Source: Dehalococcoidia bacterium (GTDB lineage Bacteria; Chloroflexota; Dehalococcoidia; SM23-28-2; HRBIN24). From it: 35,293 nt of DNA. The position numbers and the translations under genes are program-made. Positions 26,639 through 34,390 of this stretch are shown piece after piece (positions within the stretch are counted from its first letter, which is position 1; the number at the start of each line of letters is the position of its first letter). The notes under the pieces were generated by a model. That model was given only the letters and a program-made list of their open reading frames with translations. It had not been told where the DNA came from and ran no database searches. Location of the stretch: assembly GCA_025062275.1 (NCBI GenBank), contig JANXAP010000007.1:1-35293 (forward strand). Reading direction: 5' to 3'.

Positions 26639-27355
26639 TTGGAGCGAAGGAGCGTCGCCCTAGAGGACGACCTGAAAGCCGAGGCACAGGAGCTGGTAGA
26701 CTCCCTGCGCCGTCGCATCCAGGAAGGCGAGCAGCACTGGTTCCTGGCCCTGCTGGAGACCATCGCCCAGTGGCGCCTGCCCGAAGAGGAGGTGGGCGAG
26801 CGCACCTTCCGCTACCTCATCGCCGGCGAGGCCTTCGACTGGCTCCTGCTGGCCGAGCGTCTGGCCCTGGCCATCGGAGACCTGGTGCCCCAGAACGAGC
26901 TGGAGGACCTCCTCTTCCACGGGCATCCGCCCCTGGAGCTGAGCGAGGACGACTTTCGGCGCCTCATCGGCCCCGCCAAGTACCGCGCCCATCTCAACTT
27001 CTTCTACGGGGTGCTGGTGGAGGAGGCCCTGCAGATGGCGGTGGAGGACGAGGTGGTCAAGGAACGCCTCACCTGCATTTGGCAGAACGGGCACGTCGAC
27101 GACGAGGTATGCCAGCGCATCTACGGGGCCACCCGCCGCGAGCTGTGGCAGGCCTTCTGCCAGGAGCGGGAGCTGCCCCAGGGCGACTGGCTGGACGTGC
27201 AGGGCCTGCGAGAGTTCACCTACTGGCTGTTCAAGGAGCGACTGCGGCGCTGCGACCCGGCGCGGGTCGCCTCCGACACCCGTAAGGGCCTGGCCAAGCT
27301 GGCCGCCCTCGAGGAGGCCCGCCGGCGCCGCTTCGCCTGTCCCGAGGAACGCTGA
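26639..27355 (+). CDS. Unknown helical protein encoded directly after secA
   Basis: A 238-residue cytoplasmic-looking protein: no signal peptide, no membrane helix, rich in Glu/Leu/Arg and predicted largely helical. I recognise no family. Visible features are an N-terminal coiled-coil-like segment (LEDDLKAEAQELVDSLRRRIQEGEQHW) and five spaced cysteines in the C-terminal half (LTCIW, EVCQR, AFCQE, RRCDP, FACPE). The start is TTG 26639, placed after the GAGGGGTGAGG that spans the secA stop. The gap to secA is 11 nt and the strong hairpin at 27385 closes the unit, so it is co-transcribed with prs and secA. A SecA accessory role is only inference. Confidence 0.8.
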   Translation: MERRSVALEDDLKAEAQELVDSLRRRIQEGEQHWFLALLETIAQWRLPEEEVGERTFRYLIAGEAFDWLLLAERLALAIGDLVPQNELEDLLFHGHPPLELSEDDFRRLIGPAKYRAHLNFFYGVLVEEALQMAVEDEVVKERLTCIWQNGHVDDEVCQRIYGATRRELWQAFCQERELPQGDWLDVQGLREFTYWLFKERLRRCDPARVASDTRKGLAKLAALEEARRRRFACPEER

Positions 27356-27384
27356 CCCTCACATCTTATAGGGACGACAAAGGT

Positions 27385-27412
27385 CAGGGGGCGGCCTGCG
27401 GGCCGCCCCCTG
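27385..27412. terminator. Strong bidirectional hairpin terminator
   Basis: A perfect 12-bp stem (27385-27396 paired with 27401-27412) closes a TGCG tetraloop. It is entirely G/C except one A-T pair. A modest T-containing stretch follows on the plus side (GGTTCTCC). It sits between the end of prs-secA-unknown and the end of the liv operon, so it probably terminates both converging transcripts. Confidence 0.8.
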
Positions 27413-27434
27413 CGGTTCTCCATCGGCCCAGGGC

Positions 27435-28712
27435 CTACTCGAAGGAGATGGGCTGGTCGCGCAGCGGCCTCGGCGTGCCGTCAGGCTGGATCTGGACCGG
27501 CATCAGCGCCTGGATGGAGAAGTGGTCCCTGGGACCCAGGTTGATGGTGATGCCCGGCAGCAGCAGGCTGGTGCGGAAGCCACGGATGGACTCGGCTGCC
27601 CGCATGACGCCCTGCCGCGTCATGTCGCCGGCATCGCAGGCCCGCTTCAGAGTTTCCACCACGAGCTCGGCCAGAGACTGGCCGTAAACCGAAAGGCTCT
27701 GGATAGGCGGCCCGCCGTAGGTCTGCATGATGCGGACGTGCTCCTTCATCTCCGGTTTGTCCGCATCGGCAATGAAGTCCAGGAGGTAATTGGTGCTGAT
27801 GGTGCCCTGGACCAACTGCAGCCCCGCTTCGCGGTTACCGCCGCCGGCCAACTGGGCCGTGAGCACGGGCGGGTTCACGTAGCTCATCATGACCTGGGGC
27901 CGCCAGTTGTTCTGCTGCATGTACTGGAAGGCGCGGGCCGAGAAGGCGGGCGTCGCGTAGAGGTAGACCAGGTCAGCGCCAGCCGCCCTGATGTTGGCCA
28001 GCTGGGAGCTGATGTCGGTGGCCGTGGACTCGTAGGACTGCTCGGCCACGATCTGGCCCCTGAACTCCTGCTTAAAGCCATTGCGCCCGTCCAGGCCGAA
28101 GTCGTCGTTCTGGTACAGGATGCCCACCTTGGCGTTGGGGAAGCGCTCCTGCGCGAAGCGGCCCAGGATGCGGCCCTCGCTGACGTAGTCAGGGATGTAG
28201 CCGGTAGTCCAGGGCCAGCGCTGATAGTCGCCCCACTTGGAGGCGCCGGTGGACACGTAGAGGTGTGGCACCTTCTGCTCGTTGACGTAGTCCACCTCGC
28301 CCGTCACCGCCGGCGTACCCAGGTCGCCCACCAGGGCCAGCACCCGGTCCTGCTCGATGAGCTTGGTCACCCGCTCGCGGGCCACGGTGGGGCTGTACTG
28401 GTTGTCCTCGACGATCAGGGTGATGCGGCGGCCACACACGCCGCCCTTCTCGCGGTTGACGTATTCAAAATAGGCCTGCAAGGCAGGCGTCACCGGCTGG
28501 TAGACAGCTGCCAGGCTGCCCGAGAGCACGTTGGTGTGGCCCAGCTTGATCTCGGTGTCGGTGACGCCGAAGTCGGTCCTCACCTGGCCGGGCCGGCCCG
28601 GGGTGGTCCCTGGCGTGGGGCTGGCTGGCCCCTCTTCCTCCTCGCAGGCAGCGAGGAAGAGGCCCAGGGAGAGCAGGGCTGCCAGCAACAGCCAAGCACG
28701 CTTGAGCCTCAT
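27435..28712 (-). CDS. livK: ABC transporter substrate-binding lipoprotein, branched-chain amino acid/amide type
   Basis: A 425-residue type I periplasmic-binding-fold lipoprotein. A signal sequence (MRLKRAWLLLAALLSLGLF) ends in a lipobox LAAC with Cys23, then an acidic and Thr/Pro linker. The mature part begins VTDTEIKLGHTNVLSG, the HAAT/Leu-Ile-Val binding start, and continues with LIVEDNQYSPTVARERVTKLIEQD. ATG 28712 is preferred since GGGAGGT lies 8 nt upstream; GTG 28718, overlapping the livM stop in GTGA, is the alternative. The ligand could be an amino acid, amide, urea or aromatic acid; it cannot be read. It is the last gene of the liv operon. Confidence 0.92.
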   Translation of the reverse strand: MRLKRAWLLLAALLSLGLFLAACEEEEGPASPTPGTTPGRPGQVRTDFGVTDTEIKLGHTNVLSGSLAAVYQPVTPALQAYFEYVNREKGGVCGRRITLIVEDNQYSPTVARERVTKLIEQDRVLALVGDLGTPAVTGEVDYVNEQKVPHLYVSTGASKWGDYQRWPWTTGYIPDYVSEGRILGRFAQERFPNAKVGILYQNDDFGLDGRNGFKQEFRGQIVAEQSYESTATDISSQLANIRAAGADLVYLYATPAFSARAFQYMQQNNWRPQVMMSYVNPPVLTAQLAGGGNREAGLQLVQGTISTNYLLDFIADADKPEMKEHVRIMQTYGGPPIQSLSVYGQSLAELVVETLKRACDAGDMTRQGVMRAAESIRGFRTSLLLPGITINLGPRDHFSIQALMPVQIQPDGTPRPLRDQPISFE

Positions 28713-28714
28713 GC

Positions 28715-29989
28715 TCACTGACCTCCCTTCGTCATTTCGTCCGGGTTGGATCCTTTGACACCTCCGTCGCCGTGGCCTACCACCTCCCTTTTAGGGTTGT
28801 TGCTCCCTGGGCCTTGCCGGGCCCAAGGGCGAATGTCCCAGGCCCAGGAAAGGCGCCCCAGCGCCTGGGAGGCCATGGCCGGCGCCTCGCGCCACCTGGC
28901 CAGCACCTGCTCGGGCCGCAGCCGGGCCAGGCGGTGGAGCGCTCCGGCTATCCCGTAGGGCATCAGTATCATCACCAGGATCACCACCGCCCCCTGGATG
29001 GCCCCTGGCGCCCTTCTGAGCATATCGGGGTCCAGGAAGGGCAGCTTGGCCAGCTGGTTGGCCGCATCCGAGGGTATGAAGATTATGGCTGCCGCGCCGA
29101 TGATGGAGCCCATTATCGACGCCAGACCGCCGATAACGATGCCCGCCAGGTAATTGATGGACTGGACTATGTCCACCGTCTCTGGGTTGACTATGCCGGA
29201 GATGAGGGCCAGGAAGGCGCCCGCCACGCCGGCGTAGAAGGCGCTGATGACGAAGGCCAGGACCTTCACCCGCGCCACATGGATGCCCATGGCTGCTGCC
29301 GCCACCTCCGAGTCCCGCACCGCTTGCAGCGCCCGCCCGAACTGGCCCCGCAGGAGGTTCCAGGCCAGGACCGTCATCACCACCAAGGCCAGCAAGACGA
29401 GGAAATACATCCACTGTTCCCGCCGCAGCAGGTCCTCCAGGAAGGGCGGAGTGGGCGGACGACTGAAGGCTATCCCCTGGGAGCCACCGGTGAAGGCCCC
29501 GTACTTGCGGACGATGATGGGCAGGCTGATCATCACCGCCAGGGTGGCGATGGCCAGATAGGGGCCCGACAGGCGCAGGGCCGGCACGCCGATGACCAGC
29601 CCCGCTGCCGCTGCCAGGAAACCCGCCGCAAAGATGGTGGCCCAGAAGGGCCAGGGGCTGGCGTCTATGAGGTTGAGCTGCTCCTTGCGGTCCAGCAACA
29701 CCGCCACGGTGTAGGCGCCCATCAACACGAAGGCCCCATGCCCCAACGACACCTGCCCGTTGTAGCCCGTGAGGATGTTGAGGCCGATGAGCGTCAGCCC
29801 GAAGGCGGCGATGCGCGTCATCTGGATGAGGCGGAAGTTGTCCAGCACAAAGGGCGCCCAGCACATGAAGGCCAGCAATACCAGCAGCGAGGCCACGATG
29901 CGCTGCCGCTCCGTCCCCCACGGCAGGACGCGCACCAGTCCGGTCACGCCCAGCGACAGGGCCAGGAAGGGCCAGATGTCCATCTGCAT
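28715..29989 (-). CDS. livM: Branched-chain amino acid type ABC transporter permease LivM
   Basis: A 424-residue polytopic inner-membrane permease. The family core includes GLTLIGLNILTGYNGQVSLGHGAFVLMGAYT and LSGPYLAIATLAVMISLPII, followed by the coupling region QAVRDSEVAAAAMGIHVARVKVLAFVISAFYAGVAGA, which engages the ATPases. The last 60 or so residues, after MPYGIAGALHRLARL, form a long hydrophilic, Gly/Asn/Lys-rich tail not usual in LivM, perhaps simply read-through to the next stop. It starts 2 nt after livH and touches livK. Confidence 0.92.
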   Translation of the reverse strand: MQMDIWPFLALSLGVTGLVRVLPWGTERQRIVASLLVLLAFMCWAPFVLDNFRLIQMTRIAAFGLTLIGLNILTGYNGQVSLGHGAFVLMGAYTVAVLLDRKEQLNLIDASPWPFWATIFAAGFLAAAAGLVIGVPALRLSGPYLAIATLAVMISLPIIVRKYGAFTGGSQGIAFSRPPTPPFLEDLLRREQWMYFLVLLALVVMTVLAWNLLRGQFGRALQAVRDSEVAAAAMGIHVARVKVLAFVISAFYAGVAGAFLALISGIVNPETVDIVQSINYLAGIVIGGLASIMGSIIGAAAIIFIPSDAANQLAKLPFLDPDMLRRAPGAIQGAVVILVMILMPYGIAGALHRLARLRPEQVLARWREAPAMASQALGRLSWAWDIRPWARQGPGSNNPKREVVGHGDGGVKGSNPDEMTKGGQ

Positions 29990-29991
29990 GG

Positions 29992-30966
29992 CTACACCTT
30001 CCTAACAGTCCGTTCGCCCAGCAGGCCCGTGGGCCGCACCAGCAGTATGGCCACCAAGAGCATCAACACCAGCGGCAGGCTCATCTCGGGGCCCAGTATG
30101 GCATGGGGGGTGTAGGTGCCCAGCAGGTTCTCGGCCACACCGATGATGAACCCGCCGATTATCGCCCCCGGCGCGCTGTTGAGGCCTCCCAGCACGGCGG
30201 CGGCGAAGGAGTAGAGCAGTACCGGCAGCATGAAGGCCGGATGGAGAGTCACCACCGGCGCGATGAGGGCACCAGCGATGCCACCCAGCGCCCCCGACAG
30301 GGCCCAGCCCAGGGTGAGCATGTTGCCCACGTTGATGCCCATGAGCTGGGCGGCGAGGGGGTTCTGGGCCGTAGCCCGCATGGCCAGCCCCACCTTGGTG
30401 TAGTTGAACAGCAGCCCCAAGAGCACCATGGCCGCCACCCCGATGGCGAAGATCAGGACCCGGTGCTCGGGTATGCTGGCGAAGCCGATGTCCCAGGAGT
30501 CCAAGAGCGACAGGGGCGAAGGGAAGCTCTTGGGCAACTCGCCCTGCGCCCAGATCCAGGTGGCCACCGAGTTCAGCACCAGGAACAGGCCCAGGGTCAC
30601 CACCACGATGGTCAGGATGGGCTTCCCCTCCACCGGCCGGATCACCACCCGCTCCACCACAGCCCCCAGCCCCAGCCCGAACAGGCCCGCCAGCACCAGC
30701 AGCACCCACGGGTTGGAGAAGAAGGCTACCCCCGACAGCCAGATGGACCACATGGCGAAGGTGCCGAACATGGCCATCTCGCTCTGGGCAAAGTTGATGA
30801 TGTCGGTGGAGCGGTAAATGAGCACGATGGCCAGGGCTACCAAAGCGTAGAGGGCGCCCGTCATCAGCCCCAAGACGATCTGCTCCCCGAACAGGGACCA
30901 GTCCTCCCAGGGCTTGGGTGCCAGGAACACGGGCGCCGACAGCAGGCCGGAGAGCAGGGTCTCCAT
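29992..30966 (-). CDS. livH: Branched-chain amino acid type ABC transporter permease LivH
   Basis: A 324-residue permease with about eight membrane helices. LivH markers: GLMTGALYALVALAIVLIYRSTDIINFAQSEMAMFG near residue 35, ERVVIRPV, the coupling segment TKVGLAMRATAQNPLAAQLMGINV, and GGLNSAPGAIIGGFIIGVAENL. It pairs with LivM as the transmembrane heterodimer. It is 14 nt downstream of livF and followed directly by livM. Confidence 0.94.
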   Translation of the reverse strand: METLLSGLLSAPVFLAPKPWEDWSLFGEQIVLGLMTGALYALVALAIVLIYRSTDIINFAQSEMAMFGTFAMWSIWLSGVAFFSNPWVLLVLAGLFGLGLGAVVERVVIRPVEGKPILTIVVVTLGLFLVLNSVATWIWAQGELPKSFPSPLSLLDSWDIGFASIPEHRVLIFAIGVAAMVLLGLLFNYTKVGLAMRATAQNPLAAQLMGINVGNMLTLGWALSGALGGIAGALIAPVVTLHPAFMLPVLLYSFAAAVLGGLNSAPGAIIGGFIIGVAENLLGTYTPHAILGPEMSLPLVLMLLVAILLVRPTGLLGERTVRKV

Positions 30967-30980
30967 CTCGCCTTGCCCCC

Positions 30981-31688
30981 TCAGTATCCCAGATAGGAGC
31001 GCCGCACCTCTTCGTTGCGACGCAGGTTCTCGGCCAGGTCCGAAAGCACCACCCGCCCCGTCTCCAGAACGTAGCCCTTGCGGGCGATGTCCAGGGCCAG
31101 GCGGGCGTTCTGCTCCACCAAGAGCACCGTTATCCCCTCCTGCTGGTTGATGGCACGGATGATGCTGAAGATCTCCCGTGTCACCAGCGGCGCCAGCCCC
31201 AGCGATGGCTCGTCCAGCAGGAGCAGCCTGGGACGGGCCATGAGGGCCCGACCGATGGCCAGCATCTGCTGCTCGCCACCCGAGAGGCTGCCCGCCGCCT
31301 GTCGCTGCCGCTGGGCCAGGATGGGGAAATAGTTGAACACCCGCTCCAGGTCACGACGGATGCCCGCACGGTCGCGCCGCAGATAGGCCCCCAGCTCCAG
31401 GTTCTCCCGCACCGTCAGCTGAGAGAAGAGCTGACGCCCCTCCGGCACCTGCACGATGCCCAGCCGCACTATCTTGTCGGGGCTGAGGCGGTCTATGGCC
31501 ACACCCTCGAACTCCACCACGCCGGCCTGGGGCCGCAGCAGCCCCGAGATCACCCGCAGGGTGGAGGTCTTGCCGGCCCCGTTGGCCCCCAGTATGGTCA
31601 CCACCGAGCCCGCCTCTACCTCCAGCGAGACGTCGCGCAGGGCCACGATGGGCCCGTAGGCCGCCGTCACCCCCTCAAGCCGCAGCAT
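30981..31688 (-). CDS. livF: Branched-chain amino acid type ABC transporter ATPase LivF
   Basis: A 235-residue ATPase. Walker A GANGAGKTS is at 34-42, Q-loop QVPEGRQLFSQLTV, signature LSGGEQQ (about 133-139), Walker B LLLLDEPSLGLAP. PEGRxxFxxLTVxENL is characteristic of LivF. It works with LivG as the nucleotide-binding pair. Its start overlaps the end of livG by 14 nt, so the two are translationally coupled. Confidence 0.95.
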   Translation of the reverse strand: MLRLEGVTAAYGPIVALRDVSLEVEAGSVVTILGANGAGKTSTLRVISGLLRPQAGVVEFEGVAIDRLSPDKIVRLGIVQVPEGRQLFSQLTVRENLELGAYLRRDRAGIRRDLERVFNYFPILAQRQRQAAGSLSGGEQQMLAIGRALMARPRLLLLDEPSLGLAPLVTREIFSIIRAINQQEGITVLLVEQNARLALDIARKGYVLETGRVVLSDLAENLRRNEEVRRSYLGY

Positions 31689-32451
31689 CGTCCTGCTCCC
31701 CCAAGTAGGCCTCGATGACGGCCGGGTTGCGGGCCACCTCCTCCGGGCTGCCTTCGGCTATCTTGCGACCGAAGTTGAGCACCACCACATGGTCCGAGAC
31801 GCTCATCACCAGGTTCATGTGGTGCTCCACCAGCAGCACCGTCACCCCCATCTGCTTGCAGATGGAGCGAATGGTCTCCCCCAGCGCCATCAGCTCCTCG
31901 TGGTTGAGGCCCGAGGCCGGCTCGTCCAGCAAGAGCAGCCTGGGACGGGCCACCAGGGCGCGGGCGATCTCCACCTTCTTCTGAACGGCGAAGGGGAGGG
32001 CGCCGGCCGGCATCTGGGCCACCCCCTCCAGCCCCAGCATCGCCAGGGCCTCCAGCGCCTGCTCCCGCGCCCGCCGCTCCTTGCGCTCCACCCACGGGGG
32101 GCGAAGCATCTCCTCCAGCACCCCCACCCGCAGGCGGTGGCTCTGGGCCACCATGACGTTGTCCAGCACCGACATGGTGCGGAACAGCTCCACGTTCTGG
32201 AAGGTGCGGGCGATCCCGGCCTCCAGCACCTGGTGCGGGGCCAGCCGCAGCAGGTCGCGGCCACCGAAACGCATGGAGCCAGCGTCAGGGTCGTAGAGGC
32301 GGCTGATAAGGTTGAAGATGGTGGTCTTGCCAGCGCCGTTGGGGCCGATGAGGCCCACTATCTTGCCCTCCTCCACGTCGAAGCTGACCCCGTCCACCGC
32401 CGCGATGCCGCCGAAGTGCTTGCGCACGTCCCGGAGCTCTAGAAGGGGCAT
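31675..32451 (-). CDS. livG: Branched-chain amino acid type ABC transporter ATPase LivG
   Basis: A 258-residue ATPase. Walker A GPNGAGKT is at 36-43, ARTFQNVELFRTMSVLDNV is the LivG Q-loop region, and Walker B LLLLDEPASGLNHEE starts near 172. The signature is ALPFAVQKKVEIARAL (151-166), where LivG proteins normally have LPYGxQ: the signature glycine position is Ala155. The switch histidine is in VEHHMNLV. It is the first gene of the operon, with an AAGGGGAGG ribosome-binding site 8 nt before the ATG. Gene order G-F-H-M-K, ATPases first, differs from the usual K-H-M-G-F. Confidence 0.94.
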   Translation of the reverse strand: MPLLELRDVRKHFGGIAAVDGVSFDVEEGKIVGLIGPNGAGKTTIFNLISRLYDPDAGSMRFGGRDLLRLAPHQVLEAGIARTFQNVELFRTMSVLDNVMVAQSHRLRVGVLEEMLRPPWVERKERRAREQALEALAMLGLEGVAQMPAGALPFAVQKKVEIARALVARPRLLLLDEPASGLNHEELMALGETIRSICKQMGVTVLLVEHHMNLVMSVSDHVVVLNFGRKIAEGSPEEVARNPAVIEAYLGEQDDAAA

Positions 32452-32483
32452 AACGCCGGCCTCCCCTTACCCTGGCGTCGTCT

Positions 32484-32512
32484 ATTATTCGGTCGCCAAT
32501 GCTTTAACACAA
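32484..32512 (-). promoter_or_regulatory. Promoter of the liv operon
   Basis: On the minus strand TTGTGT (32512-32507) and AATAAT (32489-32484) are separated by exactly 17 nt. Transcription near 32477 would give a leader of about 26 nt containing the AAGGGGAGG ribosome-binding site of livG. Confidence 0.65.
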
Positions 32513-32799
32513 CATCGCCCTAAAGACAAGCCCCCCACCCCTGCCGCTGTCGTCCTGCTGACATACTACGGCCCACTGGGCCAACGGTCACCACGGACGG
32601 TGGCCATTGGCGCCCTACCCGGGTTCGTCGGCTCACCACCCGCTGACCTTCGAGCGCCCGCCGTGTGGCCGCCCGGCCCGGGCGCCATGACCCTTCGGCT
32701 GGCCTCCTCTGGCCATGTAACGCTTGCCCTGAATGCAATATCTACCAATAGAAGGTATTGACGGCCGCCCGTGCGACCGGACATCCCGAGAGGGCATCT
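32513..32799. other. Non-coding gap between the liv operon and the histidine kinase
   Basis: With the liv promoter, this gap of about 350 nt is the longest gene-free stretch of the window. I find no convincing ORF on either strand. It holds a long imperfect hairpin (32578-32614), short GC palindromes around 32670-32690 and an AT-richer segment at 32735-32760 containing the imperfect inverted repeat CAATATCTA/AAGGTATTG. TTGCCC (32724-32729) with a 17-nt spacer to AATAGA is only a weak promoter candidate for the kinase. Confidence 0.5.
32578..32614. repeat. Long imperfect inverted repeat / hairpin
   Basis: An inner 7-bp stem (32586-32592 with 32599-32605, one G-T pair, 6-nt loop ACGGAC) is extended past one mismatch by GCCAA/TTGGC (32580-32584 with 32607-32611). 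Two more G-C pairs follow after a bulge, about 14 pairs in total. No T-run follows on either strand. It is upstream of both divergent genes and could be an operator or an RNA element. Confidence 0.45.
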
Positions 32800-34314
32800 A
32801 TGGCCGATACGCGCATCTGGGAAGCGGGGACGGCGGGGGCAGGGGCACCAATAGCGAGGGCCGCGCCGAGGCTGCTAGTCAGCCTGGGGGCCAGGCATCG
32901 CGCCCTGTTCCGGGCCGCCGTCTTTTGCCTTGCCGCCATCGCCTGCTTCGGTATGGGCAGCGTGATAGCGGCCAGCGGCGGCCTGCCCAGCCCCTACGCC
33001 CACCTGTTCTATCCGGTGCTGGTGTGCGCTGCCTTTGTCCTCCCTCCGTGGGCAGTGGTGCCACTGGCCCTCTGGGCCGGCCTCCTGCCCTCTTATCAGG
33101 GGTTCCTGCTCCTGGACGGCATGGCCGAAAGCGGTGCCCAGAACCTGCTGCGTCCCATCACCTTCGTTTTGGTGGGGGCCATCGTGTCGGCCATCACCGG
33201 CGCCCTGCGGCGACAGGTGGAGCGCGAGGCCCATTACAGCCAGCTTCTCCAGGAGGAAATGCGCAGGGCCGAGGAGTCCTGGCTGGCCCTCCAGCAGTCG
33301 GAGGAGCGCTACCGCACCCTGGTCGACACCATGGACGAGATGTTGCTGGCCCTCGACCTGGACGGCCACATCACCGAAGTGAACCCAGCCTTTGAGCGGG
33401 CCACCGGCTGGCAGCGGGACGAGATCCTGGGCAGACATTTCTCCTGGTTGCTGGCGCCCCGCACGGCCCAGAAGCTGGCCGAGGAGATGGACAAGGCGCT
33501 GAAGGAGCCAGGCCCGCGCCCCATTGTCGACCTGCCCGTGCGGACCCGCTCCGGCGACTGGATAACGGTGGAGGGGGCCTGTGCGGTGCTGCGCCCCCAG
33601 GGCCAACCGGTGGGGAAGGTGGTCACCGCCCACGACGTCACGGAACGCAGACGGTCGGAACAGGAACGTGCGAGCCTGCTCCAGCGCTTGCTGCTGGCAC
33701 AGGAGGAGGAGCGGCGTCGGGTCTCCTATGACTTCCATGACGGGCCAGTGCAGCTCATGGCTGCCGCCCTGTCCTTCCTGGAGTCCTTCCGCAGCAGCCA
33801 GAGAAGGATAGACCCCAACCATCCCGTGGCCGTTGCCCACCGCTACCTTTCTCAGGCCCTGGACGAGGCGAGGCGCATCATCTCCTTCCTGAGTCCGCGG
33901 GAGCTGGAGGAGCACGGGCTGGTGGGCGCCCTGCAGCGGCTGGCTACCGACATGGCCCAGCATGCAGGCATCGAGGTAGAGCTGGAAACGGACGTCGGCG
34001 ACCTGCGTCTGAGTCCTCAGGTGGAATCCGCCCTCTTCCGCATCGCCCAGGAAGCGGTGAGCAACGCCGTGCGCCACTCGGGCACCTCCCGACTGCGCAT
34101 CGGCCTCAGCCGTCGCGGCGACGAACTGGTCCTGTCGGTGCGGGACTGGGGACGAGGGCTGCCCGCGGGAGGCGTCCTGACCAAAGGCTCCGGCGGGGTG
34201 GGGCTGGAGAGCATGCGCGAGCGGTCCCGTTTCCTGGGAGGCCAGTTGAGCATCCATAGCTGGCCCGGCCAGGGCACTCAGGTGACTCTCACCCTGCCGC
34301 TGCGGCGCCCGTAG
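32800..34314 (+). CDS. Membrane PAS sensor histidine kinase (HisKA_3/NarL type)
   Basis: A 504-residue sensor kinase. About four hydrophobic segments between residues 35 and 130 form a membrane-embedded sensor. A coiled coil (HYSQLLQEEMRRAEESWLALQQSEERY) leads to a PAS domain (about 167-285: LVDTMDEMLLALDLDGHITEVNPAFERATGW). The HisKA_3 box EEERRRVSYDFHDGPVQLM carries the phospho-acceptor His313. The ATPase domain has IAQEAVSNAVRHSG (N box), VRDWGRGLP (G1) and GGVGLESMRER (G2). Start ATG 32800 has GAGAGGG upstream; a TTG at 32758 is less likely. Such kinases pair with LuxR-type regulators, but none is encoded in the window. Confidence 0.92.
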   Translation: MADTRIWEAGTAGAGAPIARAAPRLLVSLGARHRALFRAAVFCLAAIACFGMGSVIAASGGLPSPYAHLFYPVLVCAAFVLPPWAVVPLALWAGLLPSYQGFLLLDGMAESGAQNLLRPITFVLVGAIVSAITGALRRQVEREAHYSQLLQEEMRRAEESWLALQQSEERYRTLVDTMDEMLLALDLDGHITEVNPAFERATGWQRDEILGRHFSWLLAPRTAQKLAEEMDKALKEPGPRPIVDLPVRTRSGDWITVEGACAVLRPQGQPVGKVVTAHDVTERRRSEQERASLLQRLLLAQEEERRRVSYDFHDGPVQLMAAALSFLESFRSSQRRIDPNHPVAVAHRYLSQALDEARRIISFLSPRELEEHGLVGALQRLATDMAQHAGIEVELETDVGDLRLSPQVESALFRIAQEAVSNAVRHSGTSRLRIGLSRRGDELVLSVRDWGRGLPAGGVLTKGSGGVGLESMRERSRFLGGQLSIHSWPGQGTQVTLTLPLRRP

Positions 34315-34357
34315 GCGGCTAGCCGCGCCCCCCGCTGTTTATGCCCCAGCCGGGGAC

Positions 34358-34366
34358 TGGTAATCT
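34358..34366 (+). promoter_or_regulatory. Possible extended -10 promoter of the pncB-like gene
   Basis: TGG-TAATCT (34358-34366) is an extended -10, with TTTATG 17 nt before it at the -35 position. A start near 34373 fits the gene that follows. Moderate support only. Confidence 0.4.
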
Positions 34367-34390
34367 CTTTCTCGAGACTCGTGCAGCGGG

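Noticed and set aside
32875-34257. 460-codon minus-strand ORF opposite the histidine kinase
   Set aside because: Antisense to an intact sensor kinase with every motif in place; no domain visible.
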